From Colius striatus (lineage: Eukaryota; Chordata; Aves; Coliiformes; Coliidae), in assembly GCF_028858725.1 (NCBI RefSeq), contig NC_084760.1, positions 55,391,367-55,455,366 on the forward strand: DNA of 64,000 nt. Direction: 5' to 3'. Positions 35,201 to 44,579 of this stretch are shown here, one piece after another. The translations under genes were made by a program, and so were the position numbers. A model generated the notes under the pieces. The model was given only the letters and a program-made list of their open reading frames with translations. It searched no databases and had not been told where the DNA came from. How positions within the stretch are numbered: the stretch's first letter is position 1; each line of letters starts with the position of its first letter.

Positions 35201-38200
35201 TGTCGAATTGTAGAAGTGATGTACTACCTTGTGTTTTATTCAGAAGACACGTTTGTGTAATCACCATTCACTTTTCAATATAGCGATGTGTCAGCCAAAT
35301 ACCTGTGTGTTAAATACAGCTTAATGTGATCCTAGCAAAGGCAGTTTGCTTTTAGCAATAGTGCTGTTAGAAATAGCCTATGTATGGTCTCTGGGAGTTA
35401 GGCCCCTCAAGCCTCTTACAGGGACAAGAATCTAGCGTCTTGCTCTCCAAGGCTGCATCCAGCCCAGCAAAATCATGCCAAGTTGTTATGCTGTTTGAAT
35501 GTCTCATGCCACTGAAAGTTATTTTTTACTGTCCAAATAACAGTTGTTGGGGAAATCATTCTAATGAGTGCTGTGGCATGGTGCTAGAATGGTTTTATGA
35601 CAAAGTGCTATTTAAATAGCAGTCACTTTCAATTTTTAGTTCTTGTGTAGTCCTGTTGTTGCAGCTTTTTTGTTGCTTTTGCTGACATGCTAATATATTT
35701 TTATTTCTATGCCTATGGTATTTGCCAAACATTTTTTTCCATAGCTGCAGTTCTTCAGATTGTCCATTTATTTGTTTGCTTTTTCTATTACTTGTAGATC
35801 TGTACAAACAGTTTGTAATACCTGAGGTGTAGGAGAGCTCTTGCACCTCTCTAGAGCTGAAGCACTGTAAGATACAGTAATAACTGTAAGAATGCCAAAG
35901 CTCGTTGACCTTCTGTCTCTTGACCCTTTAAAATTTTTTTCAGGTACCTCTCAACAGGAATGAGGGCTTAAAACAAAGGGAACAGATTTCAGATGACATC
36001 ATTATTTATGATGTTACCGATGATGTGGACAATGAAGAAAGTCTTCCTGTTACACCAGAAACAAATGAGGATATGACTTCAGAGTCTTCCAAGTAAGAAG
36101 TCTCTAGAAGTCCACGTAGATAATTGGCTTTTGGTGTTGTGTAATATGCAATAATTCAGGTGTCTTAGCTGATGGGGTTTTTTTTTAAGAAAATGGACAG
36201 AAACACTCAGCACTCCTGCATGTAGAGAAGCTTCATGTGTGAATTCAAGCTAGGATCTGATTTATTGACCTGGATTTGTTCCAGGTAGTTGATTGGCTGT
36301 TGGACTTTGAATATGTTGAGGACAGAAACTAGTTAACAGCAATCAATATTATTGCATTCTTGTTAAATATACTACTGGTCCAAAGGCAGAGTAAATGATG
36401 TCTTATGGATACAGACAGAAATTACTTGCCTTGTTTTTACAGTTTTTTTTTAATGGATAATAATTTGCACGTGCTGTTTGTCAAGTGTTAGTGTGGTCTT
36501 TGAACTTTATTAAGCCAGTTAATTTCAGGTAGGTTTTTTCCAGTCCCAGGTGATTTGTGACTGTTCCTTCCTGTCTGTACTATAGAAGGAGCTCATCTTT
36601 TGTCTGTGAGCAGTTGGAATTTGATGCACAGATCGAAATGCAGCTCTTCCCAAGCTCCATTGCTTGGGAAGAATGAACTAGTACCATTGCTCTTGTTCAG
36701 CTGAGGTCTGGGAATGCATTCTCTGATAGAAAAGCTTTGTGAAGATAAGGCTGTGATAGAGGTGAACTTGCTTCTGCAGGGGGGGTGGACTAGATGATCT
36801 CTAAAGGTCTCTTCCAACCCCTACCATTCTATGATAGAGAGGCAGCACGACTAACAGCTACTTAGAGGGTTAAGAAAACTAGAATATGGATGAAAGCAAA
36901 TTATTTGAGAGATTTTTTTGGGGGGTTTTAGGTTGCCTTCCTAGTGTATGTAATAAAGTTAATTATCTACAGCGTTGTTGACTGAAATACTTCGTTATGG
37001 ATGCTCTAGAGTTGATTCTGTTCAACAGGAAAGATGCGCAATATGTATCGACTGTTTACTTTGATCTCATATGCCTTGTCCACTTTGTAGATATTTCACA
37101 TTTATATGCAGGCTTATAGTTGTTCTAATGGAAAACAGCCAGCATGCCTGTATCGTTTTTAGTAGTGACATAGCACAATAGTGTCTGCCAGCTGAGATGC
37201 AGTAAGTGTTGGGCATTACAGCACCATATCAATGGAAACCAGATGTTTAGAATATCTTGCTGTGTTTCATATTGAAAAACAGTAGGAAAGTTTATTTCCT
37301 TATAGTAGCTTGACTACACCTGCAGAATAGTAACATTTTAAATTGAGTGTCTTTTAAATGCTTTAATTCATCTCTCCTATTATAGCTGTAGTCATTCTCC
37401 TGATATTGTAATTGTGGAAGATGATAATGAGGAAGAATATGCCCCTGTAATTCAAGAGGATAAAGTCACAGAGTCAGCTGCTGTCCCAGCTAATGATCCC
37501 CTCAGCCCTGTCGGTGATGGTACAAGCCCACTCATGTCAAGTGCTGTACAGCTGAATAACCAGTCAACTTTAACTGCAGAAGATCCAGTCTCGATGATGG
37601 ATTCCATACTCAATGAGAATGGAGTAATTCCACAGAACATAAATCTTCTTGGAAAGTAAGTAGCCGGGTCTTATGTTTTTTCAGGTATTAGAACTGATTG
37701 TTTGACTGAAGTAAAAGTAACTGAATGGTAGATTCTATTGAGAACTTTATAGGCTACCTTTAACACAAGCAGTTCCCGAAGATCCTTTTAAGATAGGACC
37801 TCTCATTTTCATCATGAAGTCACTGGGTGAGGTGTATAATCTGACAGTGTAATCAGGATTTACCCGTGTGGCTCTTGCAGGTGGATGGGTCTCAGTAGGG
37901 CTACGTGGATGCCAGAATAGCATCTCTGCTGATGTCACGTCACGATGTTTATGTTGATGTGATACCTGGTTTGGAGCACCGGCCTTGCTTTACTTGCCTT
38001 CTTTAAAGAGGCTGAAAGTTTTCATTTTTTTTTTTCCAGAGGTTGTTTGTAATGAAAGACAGTTTGTTCTAGTTCTGCTGAAGATTTTTAGATGCATGTA
38101 GTGCATCTGTGTAAAGCTCAGTTGTGGATTTCTCTTCGTTTTGTTAAGGGATACAGCAATAAAATATCGTTTGTCTTCTAGGGTTGAACTTCTGGATTAT

Positions 38201-41200
38201 CTTGACAGTATCGACTGCAGTTTGGAGGACTTCCAAGCTATGTTATCAGGACGACAGTTCAGCATAGACCCAGATCTCCTGGTCGATGTAATTTTCACTT
38301 CTTAAGTATTTTGATGATACACTACAGAAAATATTTGTGTGGGTTGTTAACTGTTTCAAAAAGATTTAAAACATGACAAATTTATTTCTTTCCTTTAAAA
38401 AAGAAAGTTATAAATACTTGTGAATGTGTGTTTCTGAGGCACCGTTGCAATTCTCTGCTCAAGCAAAGGCATAAGTCTTTTATTGAAGAATGGTTTTCTA
38501 ATGAAACGATGCTTTTATTTGTTGCTACTTGAACTCACACACCAATTAGATCAATGCTATTGCTTTGAAATAGTCCAGCAAATCATTACTTGTCTCCTCA
38601 GTGAGCTGGGGTTAAAAAGGCTCTTGGCATTTATTTCACAAGCTTTTCTGCTACTTCAGTATGTACGTGTTCTCAGTTTCCCTTCAGATTTATATCAAGT
38701 AAAGTGGCCTAGGTTGGAAGGAACCTGTGCATGTTGTCTGGTCCAGTCCTCTTGCTCAAAGCAGAGCCATCTTGAATGTTGGATCTTGTTGCTTGGGACC
38801 TTGTTGTCTCAGATGCTGAAATCTCCAAAGATGGGAGATTCCCCAACCTCTTGGGTGTCAGTTCCAATGCTTGACTCTTCTTTTTTAAGAAACAATTTCC
38901 TTATATTCTTATATTTTCCTGCTGCAGCTTGTAGCTCTTGCCTCTTGCCCTTTGTCCACCTCTGTGTAGTATGTCTTCTCTGCAATACCTCTTCAGGAGT
39001 CATGGAAGAGTGCAGTTGTTCTCCCTCTCCAGTTATTCAGCCCTCTCCAGACAAGATTAGCCAATCTGTCTTGGCCTCTTGTATGTCATAAGCCCCCAAA
39101 CATATGTGTCTCCTTGGACACCCCTGGGTTTGAAAACTCTGGTATTGGGAAGCCTGAAACTGGGCACTCTTCGACAAGTGTCCTCAGGGGCTGTGCAGAG
39201 ACAAATGATTGGTTGCTTCCCCTGACCTCCTGGCAGTGCAGTGCCTGAAGCAGAGCAGTCCCCTGCAGTAAGGCCCTGCTATGGCACAGGAAAGGATGGT
39301 GTCTGCCATGACTTCTAGCATGACTCCTGCCTCTCTCTGGAGCTGCTGCTCCCTGTCCATTTGTTCCCTAGCCTGGGCTACTGTGTGAGGTTATTGCATA
39401 CTAAATCTGCTGTCATGGTGTAACCCCAGCTGGCACCCGAGCACCACGCAGCTGCTCACCCAGCCTCCTCCTGCCCCACCATGGGACCAGGAGGAGAGCT
39501 GTAAAGGGAAAACATAACATTTGTGGGTTAAGAACAGCTCAGTAATGGAAATAAAATATAGTAATAACAATAGTGATGAAAAGGTAGGTAAAAAAAAGGA
39601 AGAAAGCCCAGGAAAACACAAGTGATACCCAATGCAGTTGCTCAATTCCATGCTGACTGCTGCCTGAGCCGAGATCTGTCCCTTCCTGCCAGTTTCTATA
39701 CTAGGCATGATGTTCTATGGTATGGGGCTAGGTGGGGTCAACTGTCCTGGCCATGCTCCCTCCCACGTTCTCGTGCAGCTCCTCACTGTCAGAGCATGAG
39801 AAACTGAAAAGTCCTTGACTTGGGATAAGCACTGCTTAGCAACAACTAAAACATCAGCTTGTTACCAACATGGTTCTCATGCTAAACTCAAAACACAGCC
39901 TTGTACCAGATACTAAGAAGAAAATTGTCTCTCTCCCAGCTGAAACCAAGACACTATCCACCCCTTTTTCTATACTGTTTACATCATGCCAGGTCCCACA
40001 TTTCCAGTGCATTCCAGTCAGTCCCCACCACCTTTCCCATCTCTCGATCTACACACACAGCTATCACTCCCATAGTCTATGGACCATCCCTTTAAAACAT
40101 TTGTTGGGTTCATTCAGTCTGTGACTTGAGGCTTCATCAGCCATAACAGTCCTGCAGGGCAGGTGGGATGGCATGTGGTGTTGGGCTGCTGCATGCTGAA
40201 GCCAGTTCTGCTTGCATCCCTGCTATGCTTGTCTGGTTCTGTCATCACTGCAACCTTGCTCGGTTACATCAGAATGCATTCTTCATTAGTCTCACCGATT
40301 TCACTGTAATAGCCTTGATATGGCTGGCATACAGCCCTCAAGGAAGTGCTAATCTGCAGTAATCAACAATTCAATTCATTGGCTGTTCTTAACCTAAAAT
40401 CACATCCCCTTGAGGTACGCATAGGCTTTCCCCACCCAGCCTGTAACCCCCAAAGGAGCGAGTGCCTGTTGGCTGCTCTTTTGCCTCCTCACCTCATGGC
40501 TCTCCTCTCCCTCCTGCTGGTGACTCTACCCGGGACTGTTCTTCCTCACTGTACAGGGTGTTCTCTGTGCACCAACATGAGAAGGAGTTGGTATTTTAGG
40601 ACTGCAGCAAACCAGGTTGGATGTAGTACAGTTGTTCCCCTTGTGACTGAGGGCCATGGACTTCAAAGCCATTGTGCTCTTAACCAGGCTTTGCTTCCCA
40701 AAAGTGGTAACTGCGAGTAAATAAACTCCAGTCCTGATAGAGGGTGAAAGCATGAAGTACAGGGATTATTCTCACACATGCAGACACAGCGTTCTTGTAT
40801 TCTCAGTGGTGACATTGAGATACCTAAAACTTGATGTGTTTTGTCTTATTCAGCTTTTTACAAGCTCCGTGCAGATGAATCCCACAGATCATATCACTAA
40901 TAGCAAAGTAAGTCTTGACTCCATCGCTTGATGTACACACCGTAGCGAGAGATGCAAACATCACTCATCCTTTTCTGTTTTCCTCACTGGTGTATTAGTA
41001 CTTTTTTTTTCATACTCTGGCTTTGACGGCTTCCCTGAGAATAGGAAGCCCGCAGCCGAATTCATCCTGTCTGTTAGGCTTCAAACAGAAAAGGGAGAAG
41101 TGTAATCCATAACGTCCTTTAAAACTCTCCTTACCTTGAAACTGATAGCTGTACCTTGTACTAGGTTCTTGACTTTTGTATCCTCTAAGGTTTTAGCACT

Positions 41201-42910
41201 TGCACACACAGCACAACAGACTTTGTTAGAGCTCTGTTCAATCTGTCTTGTCTGGCAGGAAAAGTAACACAAGAAAAGCAGCAGAGCAAAGATCTTGTGT
41301 TTTTAATTTGTCTTGTCCATCCATGAGCATTCATTTTGGTTCTTGCTTGGGTGAGCCTGTGCTTCCATGTCCCGTTTTCTCAGCCAAGGTGTGTGAGTGT
41401 GGGTCACGGATGCTGCTGCATCCCTTCACGAAGGCAAATTGGATTTTTTTTCACGGTTGGTCAGCTGTGCTCTAGTGGCACCAGAACAGGCTTTGAGCAC
41501 GATTTTAAGGTTTTCCTTTATTTCTAGGTGGAGGCAAAGGGAATAGAAACTACTAAGAACAATGCTGCTCCAGCATCTTCGCAGGAAAACCAAGAGTCGA
41601 AGCCCAAATCAGGTCAGTTGCTGGGTTTTGTTGAAACAATTTAACAGCTGAACAAGCATTGTTCTAAAAACCATCTTGGTTATTTGTTCTCTTACCTGGT
41701 TCTGTGTCATTCCGATTTGCAAGGAACTGAAACAAAACTTGCCCTTGATTGCTTTTTAGGTTTTTGGCACTGCACCAGGTGCAGAGAAACTTAAGGTTTT
41801 TTTGCAGGAGAAATCTGAACAAACGATGTTATGAACGAATACAATTCTTTAGTTGCTCTTTGAAAAGTCCTGGGACAGCAGGATGACCACAAGCCAGCAA
41901 TGTGCCCTTGTGGCCAAGGAGACCAGTGGCATCCTGGGGAGTTTTAGAAGGGCTGTCGGCAGCAGGTTGAGAGAGGGTCTCCTCCCCCTCTACTCTGCCC
42001 TCATGAGACTGCATCTGGAATACTGTGTCCAGTTCTGAGCTGCTCAGTTCAAGAAAGACGGGGAGCTGCTGGAGAGAGTTGAGTGCAGGGCCACAAAGGT
42101 GATAAAGGGAGTGGAGCATCTCCTTTATGATGAAAGGCTGAGGGAGCTGGGGCTCTTTAGCTTGGAGTAGAGGAGAGTGAGGGGTGACCTCATTAATGTT
42201 TACAAATATATAAAGGCCGGGTGTCAGGAGGATGGAGCCACGCTGTTCTCAATGACATCCAATGATAGGACAAGGGGCAACGGGTATAAACTGGAACATA
42301 AGAGGTTCTTAAGAAATACAGGAAGAATTTCTTCACTGTGAGGGTGGGGAAGCACTGGAGCAGGCTGCCCAGGTGGGTTGTGGAGTCTCCTTCTCTGGGG
42401 ACATTCAAAATGCACCTGGGTGAGTTCCTGTGTGACCTACTCTAGGAGGTCCTGCTCTGGCAGGGCAGTTGGACTAGGTGATCTTTTGAGGTCCCTTCCA
42501 GCCTTTGAGATTCTGTGAAAACAAATCTCTACCATGGCTTCTGTTAATTATTATTTTAATCAGTTTTATGGGCTGGATTTTGTTACTTCTGCACGTGCTC
42601 TGCTGATGCTTGGGGAATTCTTTTTTACCCCTTAGACAAGCAGCTGATACAGTACACGGCCTTCCCACTCCTCGCCTTCTTCGATGGGAACGCAGGCTCC
42701 GCTGTGGAGAGCGGGAGCACGGCAGCTACCGACAGAGCCCCAGAGGTGGACGAGCTGCTGGAGAGCAGCCTGGACCCTCAGCCCACCCAGAGCAAGCTGG
42801 TGCGGCTGGAGCCACTGACGGAGGCCGAGGCGAGCGAGGCCACCCTCTTCTATCTATGTGAACTCGCCCCGGCGCCCATGGATACGGACATGCCCTTCTT
42901 GGATAACTGA
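23162..42910 (+). CDS. HSF2: HSF2, heat shock factor 2 (13 coding exons, 552 aa)
   Basis: Trimeric transcription factor that binds heat shock elements (nGAAn repeats) in the nucleus, often together with HSF1, in proteotoxic stress, gametogenesis and brain development. CDS = join(23162-23299, 26742-26850, 27675-27802, 28541-28662, 33466-33541, 34830-34891, 35005-35089, 35944-36092, 37386-37655, 38182-38287, 40854-40907, 41528-41612, 42636-42910), total 1659 bases. All introns are GT-AG and every phase joins. Domains: Q/P-rich start (3-14), winged-helix DNA-binding domain (~22-125), HR-A/B leucine-zipper trimerisation region (~126-208), basic KRKR (209-212) as likely NLS, acidic linkers, HR-C (~380-405), and a conserved C-terminus ([20 protein letters not shown]). 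K97 in VKVE matches the sumoylation site K82 of human HSF2. Human HSF2 is 536 residues, so this is slightly longer. Residue 90 is proline where histidine is expected. Introns carry CR1 and LTR insertions. Confidence 0.97.
23300..26741 (+). other. HSF2: HSF2 intron 1
   Basis: Phase-0 intron of 3442 bases. The first ~1 kb is CpG island with a further CACGTG at 24315-24320 and a (CA)n tract near 24291-24304. The remainder is AT-rich with no recognised repeat or gene. Confidence 0.85.
26742..26850 (+). CDS. HSF2: HSF2 exon 2 (residues 47-83)
   Basis: Encodes [20 protein letters not shown] and the recognition helix region [15 protein letters not shown], nearly identical to all vertebrate HSFs. 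Acceptor ttttag, donor gtaagt. It ends after the first base of Tyr83. Confidence 0.97.
26952..27553 (-). mobile_element. Solo LTR in HSF2 intron 2, with target duplication
   Basis: The LTR is 26957-27548 (592 bases), flanked by the direct repeat ctagg at 26952-26956 and 27549-27553 (or 6 bases, actagg). The plus strand begins tgttgtggttcaagctgaga and ends gccaaaaccaggaga, the reverse complement of a common bird LTR whose expected end CACA has mutated. It is a diverged relative of 39411-39953. It fills most of the 824-base intron 2 and ends ~120 bases before exon 3. Confidence 0.85.
27675..27802 (+). CDS. HSF2: HSF2 exon 3 (residues 83-125)
   Basis: Completes the DNA-binding domain: [20 protein letters not shown] and [20 protein letters not shown]. 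Acceptor tttaag, donor gttagt (acceptable but not ideal). Residue 90 is Pro (cct) where His is usual. K97 is the predicted sumoylation lysine. Confidence 0.97.
28172..28191. repeat. Perfect 20-bp palindrome in HSF2 intron 3
   Basis: ccgataaacatgtttatcgg equals its own reverse complement. It holds two back-to-back forkhead-type cores (ATAAACA on each strand). Intron 3 (27803-28540) is otherwise featureless. Confidence 0.9.
28541..28662 (+). CDS. HSF2: HSF2 exon 4 (residues 126-166)
   Basis: Start of [23 protein letters not shown] and [20 protein letters not shown], giving a heptad pattern for the trimerisation coiled coil. Acceptor ttaaag, donor gtaagt. Ends after two bases of Arg166. Confidence 0.96.
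29494..29560 (-). mobile_element. CR1-like 3' tip in HSF2 intron 4
   Basis: Plus strand tcatagatgattttgggttg, gaagaaacctcagagagctg, then ggtccaacccctgcc resembles the reverse complement of a CR1 3' end. The fragment is short and diverged. Confidence 0.6.
29740..32217 (+). mobile_element. Long CR1 LINE with internal deletion, HSF2 intron 4
   Basis: Largest LINE in the window (~2.5 kb), same orientation as HSF2. It starts in the 5' part of ORF2, with tctacaccaatgcacgcacc and the endonuclease-domain stretch catgggggatttcagcttat. It continues through the N-terminal reverse-transcriptase region, where [20 protein letters not shown] is readable. The sequence then jumps near 31715 directly to the ORF2 C-terminal and 3' region. 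It ends with ggtcttttccaaccagaatg then attctatgatt. Multiple frameshifts and stops are present, so it cannot be active. Roughly 0.9-1 kb covering the RT catalytic core appears missing. Confidence 0.9.
32700..32945 (-). mobile_element. CR1 LINE fragment in HSF2 intron 4
   Basis: Reverse-complement CR1: ccttctccagactaaacaac, cccaattccctcagccactc and cagctttgctgtccttcttt. It is a middle/3' piece without the terminal tip. The minus-strand frame gives the CR1 ORF2 end ([20 protein letters not shown]), and the copy is broken. Confidence 0.85.
33466..33541 (+). CDS. HSF2: HSF2 exon 5 (residues 166-191)
   Basis: Encodes [20 protein letters not shown] then QQVIRK, a core piece of the HR-A/B coiled coil. 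Acceptor aaacag, donor gtaagg. Confidence 0.96.
34310..34478 (-). mobile_element. CR1 LINE 3' fragment in HSF2 intron 5
   Basis: Reverse-complement CR1 terminus: ggcttggaagggacctcgaa, cctgccagagcaggaccacc, gaatgtccccagagaaggag. About 170 bases. Confidence 0.9.
34830..34891 (+). CDS. HSF2: HSF2 exon 6 (residues 192-212)
   Basis: Encodes [20 protein letters not shown], the end of HR-B with its hydrophobic heptads, running into the basic KRKR cluster. Acceptor tttacag, donor gtaaat. Confidence 0.96.
35005..35089 (+). CDS. HSF2: HSF2 exon 7 (residues 212-240)
   Basis: Encodes [20 protein letters not shown] then KEPADSNHH. It follows a short 113-base intron 6. Acceptor tttag, donor gtaagt. Confidence 0.95.
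35944..36092 (+). CDS. HSF2: HSF2 exon 8 (residues 241-290)
   Basis: Encodes the conserved [19 protein letters not shown] region and TPETNEDM, an acidic linker seen in vertebrate HSF2. Acceptor ttttttcag, donor gtaaga. Confidence 0.95.
36755..36836 (+). mobile_element. CR1 LINE 3' tip in HSF2 intron 8
   Basis: Plus-oriented: aggtgaacttgcttctgcag, ggtggactagatgatctcta, cttccaacccctaccattct then atgat. Only ~80 bases remain. Confidence 0.85.
37386..37655 (+). CDS. HSF2: HSF2 exon 9 (residues 290-380)
   Basis: Largest middle exon (270 bases). It encodes [20 protein letters not shown], then an S/T-rich stretch with [20 protein letters not shown] and the start of HR-C (MMDSILNE…NINLLGK). Acceptor attatag, donor gtaagt. 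Confidence 0.96.
38182..38287 (+). CDS. HSF2: HSF2 exon 10 (residues 380-415)
   Basis: Encodes [20 protein letters not shown] and [18 protein letters not shown], which folds back on HR-A/B to restrain trimerisation, and the segment after it. Acceptor cttctag, donor gtaatt, a weaker donor than at most other HSF2 introns. Confidence 0.96.
38705..39130 (-). mobile_element. CR1-type LINE fragment in HSF2 intron 10
   Basis: Reverse complement of a more diverged CR1 subfamily: ctaggttggaaggaacctgt, cttgccctttgtccacctct and ccagttattcagccctctcc. The 202-codon plus-strand ORF across it is antisense CR1 and not a gene. Confidence 0.75.
39411..40795 (-). mobile_element. ERV 3' end: LTR plus adjoining internal segment, HSF2 intron 10
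   Basis: Minus-oriented retroviral remnant. The LTR is 39411-39953 (plus strand tgtcatggtgtaaccccagc … gaaaccaagaca). Directly beside its 5' edge, at 39954-39971, the minus strand reads agaaaaaggggtggatag, a polypurine tract, so this is a 3' LTR with internal sequence still attached. Internal non-coding sequence runs to about 40795 and matches, from memory, a common bird ERV 3' segment. No complete gag, pol or env frame is visible and the 5' LTR is absent. The element ends ~60 bases before HSF2 exon 11. Confidence 0.8.
40854..40907 (+). CDS. HSF2: HSF2 exon 11, 54-nt cassette (residues 416-433)
   Basis: Encodes [18 protein letters not shown], 18 residues in phase 0-0, so skipping keeps the frame. 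In mammals inclusion gives HSF2-alpha and skipping HSF2-beta. Acceptor ttattcag, donor gtaagt. The acceptor tract is short (ttttgtcttattcag). Confidence 0.95.
41528..41612 (+). CDS. HSF2: HSF2 exon 12 (residues 434-462)
   Basis: Encodes [20 protein letters not shown] and NQESKPKS, a weakly conserved linker. Acceptor tttctag, donor gtcagt. Ends after the first base of Asp462. Confidence 0.94.
41853..42518 (+). mobile_element. CR1 LINE, 0.67 kb, in HSF2 intron 12
   Basis: Plus-oriented CR1 with ORF2 C-terminal remnant ([35 protein letters not shown]) and 3' region (gaagcactggagcaggctgc, gaggtcccttccagcctttg). It ends about 117 bases before exon 13 and occupies two thirds of the intron. Confidence 0.92.
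42636..42910 (+). CDS. HSF2: HSF2 exon 13 (residues 462-552, stop)
   Basis: Encodes [20 protein letters not shown], a variable acidic stretch, then [20 protein letters not shown] and [20 protein letters not shown] before tga at 42908-42910. GC-rich unlike the flanking intron, as in chicken HSF2. Acceptor cccttag. Confidence 0.97.
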
Positions 42911-43457
42911 TGTCCTGGGCACACTGTACATAGTCATGAACTATTTATTTAGAATATCGTTTGGTATATGACGGCTTTTTTTTGTAAACCGCTGGTTTCT
43001 GTAACCAGGTTGACGTGGAATCCAAAACACCTTTCCTACGCCACTTCCTACAAGCGCCTGTAACACCATGGTTAGAGGGAGCCGCTGGGGACGGTTGGTA
43101 ACACCACGTCTGACTATTCCTGCGCTGCTGCTGCTGTCACATACATATTGCTAAGTACCCCGGGCACCTGAACACGTGTTTGTAGTAAGCTTTATGGTTT
43201 CTTATACTTCTGGTCTTACATATGATGACGTAAACTAGTAGTGTATGGTTAGGGAGCACTGGCTTTCTGTATCTTGGGTTTTTTTCTATTTTTTACAATA
43301 TTTTAACAAACATGAGGCTTTTTTGGGGTAGCGGGGGACCAGGACCTGATGTAGGCTTTTTTTTTCCCTGCCTGAACTGGGAACAAAGTGCCTGTACCTT
43401 GCTCAATCATGGTTCTGCCTTACTTTCACTGCAGTGGAAGTGCTCACACAGCACAAA

Positions 43458-43480
43458 GGGGGAGGGTGGGAGGGTTGGGG
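43458..43480 (+). promoter_or_regulatory. G-quadruplex motif in HSF2 3' UTR
   Basis: Five runs of three or more G separated by loops of 1-2 bases (ggggg-a-ggg-t-ggg-a-ggg-tt-gggg) on the mRNA-sense strand, ~65 bases before the poly(A) signal. Confidence 0.75.
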
Positions 43481-43546
43481 AAGAGACCTTGACAGCCGCC
43501 AGGCCCCTTGACTGCATGAGTACTCTGAACTTGGACCATCTACTCC

Positions 43547-43557
43547 AATAAAATAAA
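43547..43557 (+). terminator. HSF2: HSF2 poly(A) signals (two overlapping AATAAA)
   Basis: AATAAA at 43547-43552 and again at 43552-43557, downstream of the stop codon on the HSF2 strand, followed by GT-rich sequence (gtgtgataatc). Confidence 0.75.
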
Positions 43558-43575
43558 TGTTACTTAAGTGTGATA

Positions 43576-44575
43576 ATCACTACTAGGAGCTGGTTCTTAA
43601 TCCATGCACCAAGCCGGTGTGCATTTAGGAGCCTGTATTTTTTCATATGAGTGGCTCTGGAAAAAGTGCTGCTCTCATACTTTTTCCAACAAGGGTGTAT
43701 CTCCAACCATCACAGTTTATTTATAAACCTCCCTAGGTGGCAAATGCAGCAAATGGTGTTTATGCAGCAAATGAACGGTGTTTTCCTTTAGTGCTACAGA
43801 GAGGAATATTTTCTCTTCAGGAGAAGAGCTCTACTCCCACTGAAAAGGTGTTTCCATTGTTGCCTTTACACCCAAGACCTGTCCTCACTGTGGGTGCAGT
43901 GCACAGCTGAGTGCCAGAGGGGGGTCAGGGTGGGTGCAGCTGACACACTGCTAAGTCAGTCATCTCACCCTAAGCTCCTTGCTTTAACAGAAGCAGTAAG
44001 TTAAACCCTCATGGAAGCCAAGTTTTCTTTCCTCTGCCCTTGAAGCTGTAGCTGAAGAAAGGGGAGAAGCTCCAGTGTGTGAGATGGACCACTGAAGGGA
44101 GAAAGAGGATTTTAGTAATTTAACATGACAACAGAAAAACGGCTCCAGCACTGCATTCAAAACTTCCTTTGTTTTTTAAGGAGCAGTCTAGCCCTTGTGC
44201 AAGGAGCCGAGGCCAAAGGCACAGGCAGCCCTTCATCTTCCTCATCCATTCACCTATTGTTACAGGATTGGGGAACTGGCAGTTGAATGCCAGTGCTCAG
44301 GGTTTTACCCACCCTTGGCAGAGCTTTGGGGAGCACAGCAGCAGGGGCTGAGGCAGGGATGCATTTGCAAGTGTGAAGCACATTTGTGTTTTGGAGAGAT
44401 GGGTGCAAAGGGCAGGGGGGTAAGAACTGCTAAAAACAACCCCCCCAGGGGGACACAGCAATGGCACCCAGAGCCAGGGGGCGGCTGCCTTACCTCCCTC
44501 GCACAGAAGGTGACAACACGACACAAAACCCTGTGCCGCCTATGCCTGGCGGCAGTAAGGAGCAGACAAAGTCCT
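43576..44575. other. Spacer between convergent HSF2 and SERINC1 3' ends
   Basis: About 1 kb with no recognised repeat or gene. ORFs at 44195-44602 and opposite strand lack support. The two genes end facing each other. Confidence 0.55.
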
Positions 44576-44579
44576 TGGA

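Larger units (their letters stand above)
42911..43575 (+). other. HSF2: HSF2 3' UTR
   Basis: About 0.65 kb between the stop codon and overlapping poly(A) signals. It contains a G-quadruplex motif at 43458-43480. The end is approximate, set 15-25 bases after AATAAA. Confidence 0.7.

Noticed and set aside
38483..39091. Plus-strand ORF of 202 codons in HSF2 intron 10
   Set aside because: It runs antisense through a CR1 fragment, and Cys/Leu-rich translation of the CR1 3' region explains it.
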